DNA from: Saprospiraceae bacterium
GTDB taxonomy: Bacteria; Bacteroidota; Bacteroidia; Chitinophagales; Saprospiraceae
DNA: 64,000 bases
Assembly (NCBI GenBank): GCA_027488935.1
Contig: JAIYAP010000029.1
Span: forward strand, 36,827-100,826
Reading direction: 5' to 3'
Program-made: the position numbers and the translations under genes
Part shown: positions 50,519 through 59,670 of the stretch, piece by piece
Layout of the letters: every line of letters starts with the position of its first letter
How positions within the stretch are numbered: the stretch's first letter is position 1
The notes under the pieces: model-generated
What the model was told of the DNA's origin: nothing
Database searches by the model: none
The model's input: the letters and a program-made list of their open reading frames with translations, nothing else

Positions 50519-52096
50519 ATGAAAAACGGAATCGTTTTCACCCTCCTTTGCCTGCTTTTAACGCAGTTTTCCTTCGCTCAAAGCGATTTAAACAATCAGA
50601 CCGACCGTCTGCTTTTTGAAAAAGAAAGCGCGGCAGCCTTAAATTCAGCGGTGGTTTGCCCCGCGAATCCTTGCCCTTGCTCGGGCGGATTTACCCAAAT
50701 GCAGTTGTATTATTTTGGTGTAAATAATGCACAAATCCAGGTGTTTGCCGATTTGAACTTAACCAATTCAATTGCAAACTGGTCGGGGGTAAATGGCGGA
50801 CAGTTGCTGACCCTCAGCGGTGCTGGACAAATAGGCGGTGTCCTGCCTTTTTACATTTACCTGCGCGTGACGGAGCCTGGTGGACGGGTGTGTGTCACCA
50901 AAATTTATGCACGTTGTCCGACGAACGCCTGGCCGGGTGCGCTGGATGATTTGCAGGTAATTGGCAAGACCTTTGGCGATTTTACAGTGTTTTCTGCGAC
51001 CGATTTGGGCAACAACATCACGTGCGATTTGTCGAACGTTAGCCAGGATTGGCGCGTTGGCGGCAATATCGTAAGCAGTGCATTGAACACCTTGGGCACC
51101 CGTAACCTCGAAGATGTACGCTTTATTACTAATGATGCTGTGCGGGCAGTGTTGACCCGTACGGGCGATTTTGGTTTGGGCAACACCGCACCCACTGCAC
51201 GGCTGCATGTAACTGGTAATACCTTGTTAGCGGGTACTTTAAATGTTGCTGATGTTGCGAATATAAATAGTACACTCAATGCAACGGCTCCCAACAATGG
51301 TGCCTTGGTCGTGCAAGGTGGTGTTGGTATCGGTAAAAACCTGCAAATCGGGAACGACCTGACTGTGCAAGGTAGTGCCCAAATTAACAGTACCACCGTT
51401 TCGACTGCCGCAGGTAATGGCGCGCTGGTCGTTGCGGGTGGTGTTGGCGTCGGACAAAATTTGAATGCAACGGGTTCCATTTCCGCGCAGGGAAATGGCT
51501 TGTTTAATGGAAATGTGGGTATCGGAACCAGCAGTCCACTCCAAAAACTACAGGTAGAAGGGGGTGGTATTCAATTGTCTACTGGTGGTCGGCAGTTAAA
51601 CTGGCGGGTGGATGGTGTGCAAAACACGTTTCAATCGGTTGGGGCCAACTTGTCGCTGCGGGGCACGACCGGCGAACACATTTACCTCAATCCACTTGCA
51701 GGCGATGGTAAGGTGGGTATCGGTACTGCGAATACGCCGAATTCGATCGGTGGCAGCGATATTAGTGCCTACCGTTTGTATGTAAAAGGCGGTATTCTGA
51801 CCGATGAATTGCGGGTACGCACCGGATGGGCGGATTATGTATTTAAGTCAAACTACGCGCTGATGCCGCTTGAATCGGTGGAAGCATTTATTGCCCAACA
51901 TGGCCATTTGCCGAATACCCCTGCTGAAGCCGTGGTAGAAACGGACGGTATTTCTGTAGGCGAAACAGCGGCCCGTCAGCAAGAAAAAATCGAGGAAATT
52001 TACCTGCATCTGATTGCATTGAATAAACAAGTAAAGGCGCTTGAAGCAGAAAATGAAGCATTAAAAGCACAAATTGCCCTGAAAACACGGCGCTAA
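50519..52096 (+). CDS. Secreted tail-fibre-like protein with beta-repeat and coiled-coil end
   Basis: 525 residues from the ATG of MKNGIVFTLLCLLLTQFSFAQ, a signal peptide. The middle (about 235-340) contains short imperfect repeats of the type LVVQGGVGIGKNLQIGNDLTVQGSAQIN and LVVAGGVGVGQNLNATGSISAQGN, typical of beta-helical phage-tail or collagen-like fibres. The segment VGIGTSSPLQKLQVEGGG is common in Bacteroidota tail-like proteins. The C-terminus (WADYVFKSNYALMPLESVEAFIAQHGHLPNTPAE ... EIYLHLIALNKQVKALEAENEALKAQI) is a widespread terminal module ending in a coiled coil. It is likely a surface or extracellular fibre. The TAA stop overlaps an ATG of the next frame, but the next protein starts 48 nt later. 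Confidence 0.7.
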   Translation: MKNGIVFTLLCLLLTQFSFAQSDLNNQTDRLLFEKESAAALNSAVVCPANPCPCSGGFTQMQLYYFGVNNAQIQVFADLNLTNSIANWSGVNGGQLLTLSGAGQIGGVLPFYIYLRVTEPGGRVCVTKIYARCPTNAWPGALDDLQVIGKTFGDFTVFSATDLGNNITCDLSNVSQDWRVGGNIVSSALNTLGTRNLEDVRFITNDAVRAVLTRTGDFGLGNTAPTARLHVTGNTLLAGTLNVADVANINSTLNATAPNNGALVVQGGVGIGKNLQIGNDLTVQGSAQINSTTVSTAAGNGALVVAGGVGVGQNLNATGSISAQGNGLFNGNVGIGTSSPLQKLQVEGGGIQLSTGGRQLNWRVDGVQNTFQSVGANLSLRGTTGEHIYLNPLAGDGKVGIGTANTPNSIGGSDISAYRLYVKGGILTDELRVRTGWADYVFKSNYALMPLESVEAFIAQHGHLPNTPAEAVVETDGISVGETAARQQEKIEEIYLHLIALNKQVKALEAENEALKAQIALKTRR

Positions 52097-52143
52097 TGGG
52101 GTATCCCGATTTTGATTTTATTCAACCTCTAAAACGCAACACG

Positions 52144-54681
52144 ATGTTTTATCAAAAAATAATGCCGGGCCTACTGCTGTGCCTTGTGTGCGCGATCGCA
52201 CATGCGCAGGAACCGACAACAGTAGGGGCCTGGACCGACTTGCAGGAGGCAAATTTGCCGCTGCGTGGCAAAAAAGCGCCAGAATTGCCCAATAAATTTC
52301 GCTTATTTACCCTTGATGTTGAGCAGATACAACTGTTTTTGGATTTGTTGCCGGCAGACTTCTCCAAGCGTGGCAACAAGCCCCAACGCACGATCGCGAT
52401 CCCAATGCCAGAGGGCAATACCGCCCATTTTGTCATTTTCAGCGATCCAATCATGCATCCGGATTTGGCGCGGAAATACCCCGAAATTCAAACTTTTGCA
52501 GGATATGGGGTAGAAGATCCGACTGCCCGCATTCGTTTGGACCTTTCGCCGCATGGGTTTAATGCCCAAATTTTGTCAGATCAAAAAGATGCCGTGTACA
52601 TTGAGCCCGTGATGGTGGGGGATAATCGGCACCATCTATGTTTTTTCAAATCAGACCGAAGCGTTCGACAGGACTGGCAATGTGGTACCGTGGAAATACC
52701 TGAAACCGAGCTGGAACATAAAAATCTGGCCCCTGTTTTTGCGGGTGATTGCGGCAACCGCCGGGAATACCGCTTGGCGTTGGCTGCCACCGCGGAGTAC
52801 ACGGCTTTTCACGGAAATACCGTGGCATCGGCCCTGGCTGCCATGAATACTTCCATGAATCGGGTAAATGGCGTGTACGAACGTGATTTGGCTATTCGGA
52901 TGATATTAGTAGCCAACACGGATCAGTTGATCTTTACGGATGCGCTTACCGACCCATACGATAATACCAATGGTGGCTTAATGCGCAGTCAAAACCAAAC
53001 GGAAATTGATATGACCATTGGTTCGGCTAACTACGATATTGGCCATGTATTTAGTACCGGTGGGGGCGGAATCGCTACCTTTAACAGCGTTTGTAACCCT
53101 GCATTCAAGGCTTGGGGCGTAACCGGGCGTTCAATTGCAAGTGGCGGACCTGTTGGGGATGCCTTCGATATTGACTATGTTGCACACGAAATGGGGCACC
53201 AGTTTAATGCAAACCATACCTTCAATGAAGATGCGGTGGGGTCTTGCGATGCTTCCCAACTTACCCCAAACTCCGCCTTTGAGCCTGGCAGCGGCACCAC
53301 GATTATGGCTTATGCAGGTATTTGCGGTACTTCAAATGTGCAAGCGAACAGTGATGCTTATTTTCACGCCCGAAGCTTGGAGCAAATTGGAAATTACGTG
53401 GTTTCTGGCACAGGCAGCACTTGTCCGGTCCTTATTCCGGTATCGAACACTGCTCCTTCGGTAAATGCTGGCGCTGATTTTACAATTCCAGCCAATACGC
53501 CTTTTCGGCTTACGGCTACAGGAAGCGATGTTCAAACGTACTGTTGGGAACAGATGGACAATCAATTAATAAACCATCCGCCCCAATCCACGGCAACGGG
53601 CGGTCCGGTTTTTCGTTCTTTTTCGCCAGTGACGAATCCTACCCGGTATTTTCCACGTTTGCCGGTTATTTTGAACCCCGCCCTTCCCAGTATTTGGGAA
53701 GTATTGCCGTCGGTAACGCGCACTTTCAACTTTCGGGTGAGCGGCCGCGATGGCTTTTCGAGCGCAGGCTGCACCGCTGAAGACGATATGCAGGTAAATG
53801 TGGTAGGAACAGCCGGGCCTTTTGTCCTTACTTCCATCGGGTTGGAGGATAATTGTTTGAATGCGGGCGACAACACGACCATCCAGTGGAATGTAGCCAA
53901 TACAACGGCCGCGCCAATCAATTGCAGCCAGGTAGATATATGGCTATCCGTAGATGGAGGGCAAAGTTTTAGTATTCTATTAGCGGATAATGTTCCCAAT
54001 GATGGTCTTCAAGATGTGTTGATTCCTGCCTCAGTGCGAACCTTGGAAGGGCGCATTATGGTGATCGCATCGAACAATATCTTTTTGAGTATCAATACTA
54101 AAGATATTGTTATTGATTGTCCGATAACCGTTGTAATTGCACCAGGTACTTTGACGGGTACGGTGCGTGCGCGAGATAAAATATCCGCGAGTGGCATGGT
54201 TACGGTGTTGACCAGTGCACAATTACTGGCGGGTACAGAAGTGTTGCTTGCGCCGGATTTTCTGGCGGTAAATGGTTCCGATTTTTTGGCACGCATCCAG
54301 CCCTGCGATGCCTGTAATGTGAGCACAAAGCCACTTTTATTGGCAAATGAACAGCCCAACGTGCATTTTTATGAAATGTCAGTACCTGTTGGCGCGCATG
54401 TGCGCACGCAACAAGGGGTGGAAATGGGGGCATGGGCTTTCCCAAATCCATTCCGTGATCGGTGTACGGTTGAATTTGAAACAGTAAGCCCCGGATCCAT
54501 GTTGATTCAATTGTTTGATTTAACAGGCAAACTGGTGCAAACCCTGTATCAATCGGAGCAAGCGCAAGTGGGTAAACAACAGTTAACGTTTGAACTGAGT
54601 CAACTTCAGGCGGGTTTTTACACCTGCAAATTCGTGTGCGGTGCGCAGCAACAGCAATTAAAATTGATTAAAGTAGACTAG
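52144..54681 (+). CDS. Secreted reprolysin-like zinc metalloprotease with T9SS tail
   Basis: 845 residues from the ATG of MFYQKIMPGLLLCLVCAIAHA, a signal peptide. The metzincin motif HEMGHQFNANH (three His, Glu base) lies in DIDYVAHEMGHQFNANHTFNED, followed by a Met-turn candidate in TTIMAYAGICG. Upstream LAATAEYTAFHG starts the catalytic domain, and a prodomain covers about 30-210. After the protease, Ig-like or beta-sandwich domains (about 440-760) follow, and the last ~80 residues are a T9SS sorting domain (GAWAFPNPFRDRCTVEFETV ... QQQLKLIKVD). It likely degrades proteins outside the cell. It follows the tail-fibre-like gene closely, so the two may form one transcript. Confidence 0.9.
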   Translation: MFYQKIMPGLLLCLVCAIAHAQEPTTVGAWTDLQEANLPLRGKKAPELPNKFRLFTLDVEQIQLFLDLLPADFSKRGNKPQRTIAIPMPEGNTAHFVIFSDPIMHPDLARKYPEIQTFAGYGVEDPTARIRLDLSPHGFNAQILSDQKDAVYIEPVMVGDNRHHLCFFKSDRSVRQDWQCGTVEIPETELEHKNLAPVFAGDCGNRREYRLALAATAEYTAFHGNTVASALAAMNTSMNRVNGVYERDLAIRMILVANTDQLIFTDALTDPYDNTNGGLMRSQNQTEIDMTIGSANYDIGHVFSTGGGGIATFNSVCNPAFKAWGVTGRSIASGGPVGDAFDIDYVAHEMGHQFNANHTFNEDAVGSCDASQLTPNSAFEPGSGTTIMAYAGICGTSNVQANSDAYFHARSLEQIGNYVVSGTGSTCPVLIPVSNTAPSVNAGADFTIPANTPFRLTATGSDVQTYCWEQMDNQLINHPPQSTATGGPVFRSFSPVTNPTRYFPRLPVILNPALPSIWEVLPSVTRTFNFRVSGRDGFSSAGCTAEDDMQVNVVGTAGPFVLTSIGLEDNCLNAGDNTTIQWNVANTTAAPINCSQVDIWLSVDGGQSFSILLADNVPNDGLQDVLIPASVRTLEGRIMVIASNNIFLSINTKDIVIDCPITVVIAPGTLTGTVRARDKISASGMVTVLTSAQLLAGTEVLLAPDFLAVNGSDFLARIQPCDACNVSTKPLLLANEQPNVHFYEMSVPVGAHVRTQQGVEMGAWAFPNPFRDRCTVEFETVSPGSMLIQLFDLTGKLVQTLYQSEQAQVGKQQLTFELSQLQAGFYTCKFVCGAQQQQLKLIKVD

Positions 54682-54702
54682 TCGGCGTCGCAACGTATAA
54701 CC

Positions 54703-54754
54703 GAGGCTGTTTCCTGGACGCATTTAAACATACGTCCTTGAAACAGCCTCATTT
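54703..54754. terminator. Bidirectional terminator between protease and S9 peptidase
   Basis: A long stem pairs 54703-54713 with 54740-54750 and continues as 54716-54720 with 54733-54737. A short T run follows on the plus strand. It overlaps the stop codon of the converging S9 peptidase gene. Confidence 0.65.
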
Positions 54755-57079
54755 TAAATGCGCTTCAAACAGGCGGAAAATTCGTTTGTATTCATCCAGC
54801 CAGGAACTGGGTTCTACAAATCCATGGTCTTCCAAGGGATAAACGGCAAGTTCCCAGTTGTCCTTTTTTAATTCAATCAGGCGTTGGGAAAGCCGGACCA
54901 CATCCTGAAAATGCACATTTGTATCGATCATGCCATGGCAAATCAACAAATGGCCTTTCAGTCCTGCCGCATGATAAATGGGGGAACTGCGTCGATAGGC
55001 AATCGAATCCGTATAGGGTTCATTCAAAATGTTGGAGGTGTACCCGTGGTTGTAAGCCGCCCAATCAGTTACCGGACGCAGGGCCGCGCCTGCAGCAAAT
55101 ACATCCGGCGTGGTAAACAAGCCCATCAGGGTGATAAAACCGCCATAAGAACCACCGTATATGCCAATGCGTTTTGCGTCAACGCCTTGTTCGGCTACCA
55201 GCCATTTGGCGCCATCTACCTGGTCATCCAGGTCTTTGCCGCCCATGTGCCGGTATATGCCGGTGCGCCAATCGCGTCCGTACCCTGCAGAGCCTCGGTA
55301 ATCAATATCCAGCACGGTATATCCGTGTTCTACCAGGAAATTGTGAAACATGTTTTCACGGAAATAGCGACTCCACCAGCGATGGGCATTTTGGAGATAA
55401 CCAGCTCCATGCACAAAAATAACAGCAGGTTTCTCGCCTTTTTTACCTTCTGATTCGTACAAACGCGCGTAAACCGGAGCACCATCCCGCGCGGTAAACG
55501 TTACAATTTTGGGTGTTCGCCAGGGATAGGATTTAAATTGTGCACTTTGGGAAAAGGTAATTTGTTCTGCTTTTGCCTCCGGTCGATTTTCCTGTACAAA
55601 CAATTCCCAGGGTTGGGTTGCGGAGGAGTATAAAAAGGCAAAATGGCTACCATCGGGGGCAAGTTGTGCCTGGTTTGCGCCTGCCTGGGTGGTTAAACGT
55701 ATGCGTTCACCGCCTTTTACCGACATTTTATAAAAATGCTGCTCGCCGGGATGTACCTCATTGGTTTGCAGGTAAAACCACTGCTTGTCCCGGGAAAGTT
55801 GCACGGTTTGCACTTCAAATTGTCCTTTCGTCAATTGCGTTTTTACGCCATTCGAGAGGTTAATGGTGTATAAATGCGCATAACCATCGGCTTCCGACTG
55901 ATAATAAAGGGTTTTTTGATCGGCTAAAAAGCCAATAGCGTCAATGGGGCCATCAATCCAGGCTTCATCGCGTTGCCGGTCGAGGGTTTTTACCGTTCCG
56001 TTTGTTGGGTCTAATTGCAAAATCCAGCGGTCCTTATTGTCTATACTATTGACTACCAGGACGGCAAATTTGCTATCAGCAGACCAAATGGGGGCACTGA
56101 ACTGCACTTTGCGCAGGGGACCTTTTTTTTGTCCAGTCGTATCCTGGGTGGGTCGGTAGTCTTTTACATAATCCGGCAAGTCATAAATGCCTTCAATTTG
56201 TTTGATATCAAAGGTGTAAATACTGTCGCGTGCGCGATCATACAGGTAAAACTCATAGCGTGCTTGCAGCCCTCCTACTTTAGATCGGGTGGGTAAATCG
56301 GTCGTGAACCCGGATTCTGTTACAAAACTGGGAACGATGGTGCCTTTGTCTTTTGCGCTTTGTACAAGTGTCCAGGTAATAAACTGTTCACTGGGGCTGA
56401 TTTGCAGGTCCTGGACCCTTTTTTCATCCAGGTAAAATAATTTGGGCCGTTTTGATTTTTGATTTTTTTCGTTCCGTTCCCCTTCATTTTTCCGCTGGCT
56501 TCGTTGGTCTAACACCTCAAATAGCGCTAATTGGTCTTTTTTGAGCCATTTTTCTTGTTCATTCAGGCTTGCGGGAGGTTTTACGCTGCCATATTGCAGG
56601 TTACTGAGTTGCGTGAGGGCACCATTTGAAAGTTGCAGGCTAAACAAATTATCGCTTTTTTTAAAAATTACTTTATCGCCTGCTGCATTAAAACTGGGGT
56701 TTTGTTCATCTTCAACGGTATTCGTGAGTGCCTGAACCATCTTTGTTCGGCAATTATAAAGCATTAAATCGCCGTTTTGAATGTACACTTTTTTGTCAAA
56801 TTTGGCATCATAAGCACCATAAGGGGCGGGTAATTGCTGACGCACGGAAGATGAAACGGGGTAGGGCTTTTTGGTTCGAATATCTACGGCATAGAGCGAA
56901 TCCGCTGTTTTAAGGGTTGGATTCCAGTAAAAATAAACCGTTTTACTGTCTTCTGACCAATAGAAGTTGGAAGGCAGGGCTCCGACAGAAACATTAGGGT
57001 CGGCCATAATTTGGTCCAAACTCAATTGCGCAGACAAGGGGGCTGCGAAAAGCACAAAAAGCAATACCAGTTTGTTCAT
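54749..57079 (-). CDS. S9-family (dipeptidyl-peptidase IV-like) serine peptidase
   Basis: 776 residues with a signal peptide (NKLVLLFVLFAAPLSAQ). A beta-propeller region spans about 30-500 (WSEDSKTVYFYWNPTL, FNAAGDKVIFKK, WSADSKFAVLVV, LSRDKQWFYLQTNE). The alpha/beta-hydrolase domain carries VIFVHGAGYLQNAHRWW and GIYGGSYGGFITLMG with nucleophile Ser644. The catalytic Asp (CHGMIDTNVHFQD) and His (YPLEDHGFVEP) follow near the C-terminus. Such peptidases remove dipeptides after Pro or act on acylated peptides. No T9SS tail is present, so it is likely periplasmic. It is 18 nt downstream of gldD, in the same direction. Confidence 0.93.
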   Translation of the reverse strand: MNKLVLLFVLFAAPLSAQLSLDQIMADPNVSVGALPSNFYWSEDSKTVYFYWNPTLKTADSLYAVDIRTKKPYPVSSSVRQQLPAPYGAYDAKFDKKVYIQNGDLMLYNCRTKMVQALTNTVEDEQNPSFNAAGDKVIFKKSDNLFSLQLSNGALTQLSNLQYGSVKPPASLNEQEKWLKKDQLALFEVLDQRSQRKNEGERNEKNQKSKRPKLFYLDEKRVQDLQISPSEQFITWTLVQSAKDKGTIVPSFVTESGFTTDLPTRSKVGGLQARYEFYLYDRARDSIYTFDIKQIEGIYDLPDYVKDYRPTQDTTGQKKGPLRKVQFSAPIWSADSKFAVLVVNSIDNKDRWILQLDPTNGTVKTLDRQRDEAWIDGPIDAIGFLADQKTLYYQSEADGYAHLYTINLSNGVKTQLTKGQFEVQTVQLSRDKQWFYLQTNEVHPGEQHFYKMSVKGGERIRLTTQAGANQAQLAPDGSHFAFLYSSATQPWELFVQENRPEAKAEQITFSQSAQFKSYPWRTPKIVTFTARDGAPVYARLYESEGKKGEKPAVIFVHGAGYLQNAHRWWSRYFRENMFHNFLVEHGYTVLDIDYRGSAGYGRDWRTGIYRHMGGKDLDDQVDGAKWLVAEQGVDAKRIGIYGGSYGGFITLMGLFTTPDVFAAGAALRPVTDWAAYNHGYTSNILNEPYTDSIAYRRSSPIYHAAGLKGHLLICHGMIDTNVHFQDVVRLSQRLIELKKDNWELAVYPLEDHGFVEPSSWLDEYKRIFRLFEAHLK

Positions 57080-57097
57080 ACGCTTATTTTAGCTGGG

Positions 57098-57715
57098 CTA
57101 TTTGCTCCATTTTAAGGTTTCAATGAGATGATTGAGGTCTTTTTTCATAAAAGCAACCACGGGTGCCAACGAATCGGGTCGGGCCTGGGTGTTAAAATAG
57201 AGTGCTCCACGCAAAAAGTTACGGGTAGAATCAGTCAGAAAAAACTGATATGAAGAGGCCGCCGGGCCTTCTACATTAAAAATGATACCGTGGACATGGT
57301 CGGCACTACGTCGCACCACTTGTTCGTCGATGAAGCTGGCTTTTACGTTGTGCTTGTTGGTCATTTCAAAAGCATCCTTTACCAGTTCGTCAAAATCGGC
57401 GCGGCTATTAATTGGGTTGTAGGAGCAGTAAATTTTGGCGTTCAGTCCCGGTACTAGGAGGTTAAACCAGCAATCGCTTATGGGTTTTTCGTCAAAAAAA
57501 CTGGTATCGTGTTCAATGACCGCGTATTTGGGCATCTCAAAAGTGAAATTGCAATAATTTTCCCCAAACGGTACATAAGATTTTTCAGGGTAAACGACTT
57601 TTGGGTAGGCGCGTGGCTTCGGCGATTCGATTGTTTCCTGGCAGCCGAAACAAAACATGCCGCACATTAAGGTGCTTAAAAATACATAAAAACGGGTGGA
57701 TAGCAGCACTTTCAT
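57098..57715 (-). CDS. gldD: Gliding-motility lipoprotein GldD
   Basis: 205 residues from the ATG of MKVLLSTRFYVFLSTL, a lipoprotein signal with Cys in FCFGCQE. GldD family marks are visible: KPRAYPKVVYPEKSYVPF, YCNFTFEMPKYAVIEH, CWFNLLVPGLNAKIYCSYNPI, KHNVKASFIDEQVVR, GIIFNVEGPAASSYQFFLTDSTRNFLRGALYF and PDSLAPVVAFMKKDLNHLIETLKW. GldD is required for gliding motility and T9SS function in Flavobacterium. It agrees with the many T9SS cargo genes here. Its usual partner gldE is not adjacent; instead the S9 peptidase follows. Confidence 0.9.
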   Translation of the reverse strand: MKVLLSTRFYVFLSTLMCGMFCFGCQETIESPKPRAYPKVVYPEKSYVPFGENYCNFTFEMPKYAVIEHDTSFFDEKPISDCWFNLLVPGLNAKIYCSYNPINSRADFDELVKDAFEMTNKHNVKASFIDEQVVRRSADHVHGIIFNVEGPAASSYQFFLTDSTRNFLRGALYFNTQARPDSLAPVVAFMKKDLNHLIETLKWSK

Positions 57716-57737
57716 ACGTTTTTTAAGATGATCAAGG

Positions 57738-57789
57738 CTAAAAAAAGAGTGTTCCACAACGCATTACCCGTGGGTAATTCTGGTGGAAC
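57738..57789 (-). terminator. Terminator upstream of gldD on the minus strand
   Basis: Outer stem 57751-57757 with 57783-57789 and inner stem 57763-57769 with 57772-57778. On the minus strand it is followed by a run of seven T residues. It closes the transcript of the upstream lipoprotein gene and separates it from gldD. Confidence 0.7.
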
Positions 57790-57904
57790 GCGCAAAGTTC
57801 TTCAAATCTGTGATAAAAGCAGGAGGAATTGTTCTTTTTTGAAAAGCGCAATTGGATTTAAGAGCAATGTTAGAAAAGAAAATAGAAGTAGTTTTTTCAT
57901 AAAA

Positions 57905-58291
57905 CTAATGTTTTTCCGACACATAAAACAAGGTATCGATTTTTGCGCGGCCATCCAGGGAGATGGTCACCGGCAGGCTGCCAAACACCTCATGGGGATA
58001 ATGCAAGCTGTCATACCCAAAGCCAATAATCCAATGGCGGCCTTCCGGAACGGATTGGATGCAGCCTTTCGCATTTTTTCCGGTTCGGAAAGATGCGTCG
58101 AAATAGGAAGGTGGGTTGTTATAGCCGGGGAACGTATCCGCATTGTACTTGATATACAACGTTGCATCGGGAATCAGTTGCCCATGGTGGGTGGTGGTGA
58201 GGCAAATTTCACTCGGAATAGAGATGAATTCCGGTGCGGCAGGGCGACAAGCTGGCAGCAAGGCGAGTAAGAACCAATAAGCATGTTTCAT
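57905..58291 (-). CDS. Small lipoprotein, function unknown
   Basis: 128 residues from the ATG of MKHAYWFLLALLPACRPAAPEF, a lipoprotein signal with the lipobox Cys15. The mature part has ICLTTTHHGQLIPDATLYIKYNADTFPGYNNPPSYFDASFRTGKNAKGC, predicted beta-rich and like a transthyretin or carboxypeptidase-regulatory fold (I infer this from pattern only). No family is recognised. Terminators lie on both sides, so it is likely monocistronic. Confidence 0.6.
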   Translation of the reverse strand: MKHAYWFLLALLPACRPAAPEFISIPSEICLTTTHHGQLIPDATLYIKYNADTFPGYNNPPSYFDASFRTGKNAKGCIQSVPEGRHWIIGFGYDSLHYPHEVFGSLPVTISLDGRAKIDTLFYVSEKH

Positions 58292-58321
58292 AGCCGAATG
58301 ACTGGTTAAAAATAGCATCAT

Positions 58322-58378
58322 AAAAAAAGGCGGGTGCATTTGTTCAAACTGCGGAAACAATGCACCACGCCCTTTTTT
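58322..58378. terminator. Bidirectional terminator downstream of the second NUC nuclease
   Basis: Stem 58329-58344 with 58356-58371 has two single-base bulges, and is bounded by seven A residues on the left and six T residues on the right. It ends the nuclease transcript on the minus strand. Confidence 0.7.
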
Positions 58379-58495
58379 AACGCATAGAATGCTTAGTGGT
58401 TGTGCACATGGTCGATAATAAACATATCGGCATAGTTATCGGCAAAACTTGTGGATGTGCTTGCTCTTTAACAAACGCGTTGTTTTATATAAAAT

Positions 58496-59428
58496 CTATT
58501 GTTTTTGCAAATTCCACGATTTAAGGCGTTTCTCATAACGTTGGCGGTTGATTGGCCAGGCATTTTTATCGAGGGATGCTTCCAGTTCTTCGTTTAGTCC
58601 TTTTAAAATTTGCGGAAAAAAGTCAATACCGCTGCTTTTTTCTACGGCGTCAATGGTGTATGCATAATCCATAACGGGGCGTTCGCTAACCGTATTGGGG
58701 AGCATGAAGGCGATGGCGCGTTGCTGATCGGGCGCATATAATACTTTAAAATAATAGGAAGGAATTGTAACTTTGCTGAATCCAATTTGTCCGAGCGCCT
58801 CCTGACGTAACATTGGACCTGTTACTACGTATAATTGTCCAAAACGGCGGGCCCAGTCGCGGGTAAGTTCTTCCAGTTCGCGCCAAATCCCTTTGTTAAA
58901 ACCGGGTACTTGTGGACTAATATTACTCATCAAAAACGTTTCATCGATGGCATTTTCGTTGAATGCCATATCTGCGGCGGGGCACAGATGGCCTTTGTCG
59001 TACCCGCTTGAGCTGTAATCGCGTGGCGTTGCACTTTCTGTACGTACAGCAGGGTCGGGGCGAAAAGTATTTGGGCGTTCGGCCCAATTTTCATTCAGGC
59101 GCGCACGGGTGAGGTGGTATGCGACCCAGGATGCCTGTTCGTCATCTTCGCTGTAAGAGAGGCTGAAATAGGTATGGTGTATCAATTCACCATCGGTTTC
59201 CGGGAGCATTTCGGTGGGTACGGTTGGTGCATTTTGGGGGTTTTTGTTGGTTTCAGCCGCAACAGTCGTGGTATCCGGTATTTCCAGGCGTTTGGGACGT
59301 GGTGTTTTGCTGTTGTCGGGATTGCCGGAAAATTGGTTGAAAATCAAAAAAGCAAAACCGGCGAGGATGGCGAAAAGCCCGGATTTGAAAATAAGGCTTC
59401 CTGAATCAGCAGTAGCATTGCGGGCCAT
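58496..59428 (-). CDS. Membrane-anchored DNA/RNA non-specific endonuclease (NUC family)
   Basis: 310 residues. An N-terminal membrane helix (SLIFKSGLFAILAGFAFLIFNQF) is followed by a disordered Pro/Thr-rich linker, so the enzyme faces the periplasm as an anchored nuclease. The NUC domain (about 75-295) has ASWVAYHLTRARL, the catalytic DKGH with His147 in GYDKGHLCPAADM, FLMSNISPQVPGFNKGIWREL and LYVVTGPMLR. The layout parallels the exported paralogue at 33739-34995, but lacks its coiled coil and OB-like extension. It probably degrades nucleic acid entering the periplasm. Confidence 0.88.
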   Translation of the reverse strand: MARNATADSGSLIFKSGLFAILAGFAFLIFNQFSGNPDNSKTPRPKRLEIPDTTTVAAETNKNPQNAPTVPTEMLPETDGELIHHTYFSLSYSEDDEQASWVAYHLTRARLNENWAERPNTFRPDPAVRTESATPRDYSSSGYDKGHLCPAADMAFNENAIDETFLMSNISPQVPGFNKGIWRELEELTRDWARRFGQLYVVTGPMLRQEALGQIGFSKVTIPSYYFKVLYAPDQQRAIAFMLPNTVSERPVMDYAYTIDAVEKSSGIDFFPQILKGLNEELEASLDKNAWPINRQRYEKRLKSWNLQKQ

Positions 59429-59467
59429 AATCGGTTCGAGTGTTAAAAATTAAACAAAAATGTGTGG

Positions 59468-59475
59468 CAAATATA
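59468..59475 (-). promoter_or_regulatory. Putative -7 element for the anchored nuclease
   Basis: Minus-strand TATATTTG, 40-47 nt upstream of the ATG at 59428. No good -33 TTG is seen upstream. Confidence 0.4.
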
Positions 59476-59519
59476 AACATTTTGTTAGGTCTGCGACATT
59501 TATTGCATTTTTTTTATCC

Positions 59520-59536
59520 TACCAAATTTTTTGGTA
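59520..59536. promoter_or_regulatory. Palindrome TACCAAA-N3-TTTGGTA
   Basis: A perfect 7-bp inverted repeat with 3-nt spacer lies in the divergent gap between the anchored nuclease and the carboxypeptidase-regulatory protein. It could be a regulator operator; no regulator is assigned. Confidence 0.35.
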
Positions 59537-59670
59537 TGATTTTTAGAATATTATGAAAGTCGCAGGTTTTAAAATATAAAATGTTTTTTTCAGCAATGGC
59601 TGTAAATTCATTTTGAATGTTTTGCTTTGCGCCGCCAAATTATTTGTCATATTCCGAATACAACTACGCT

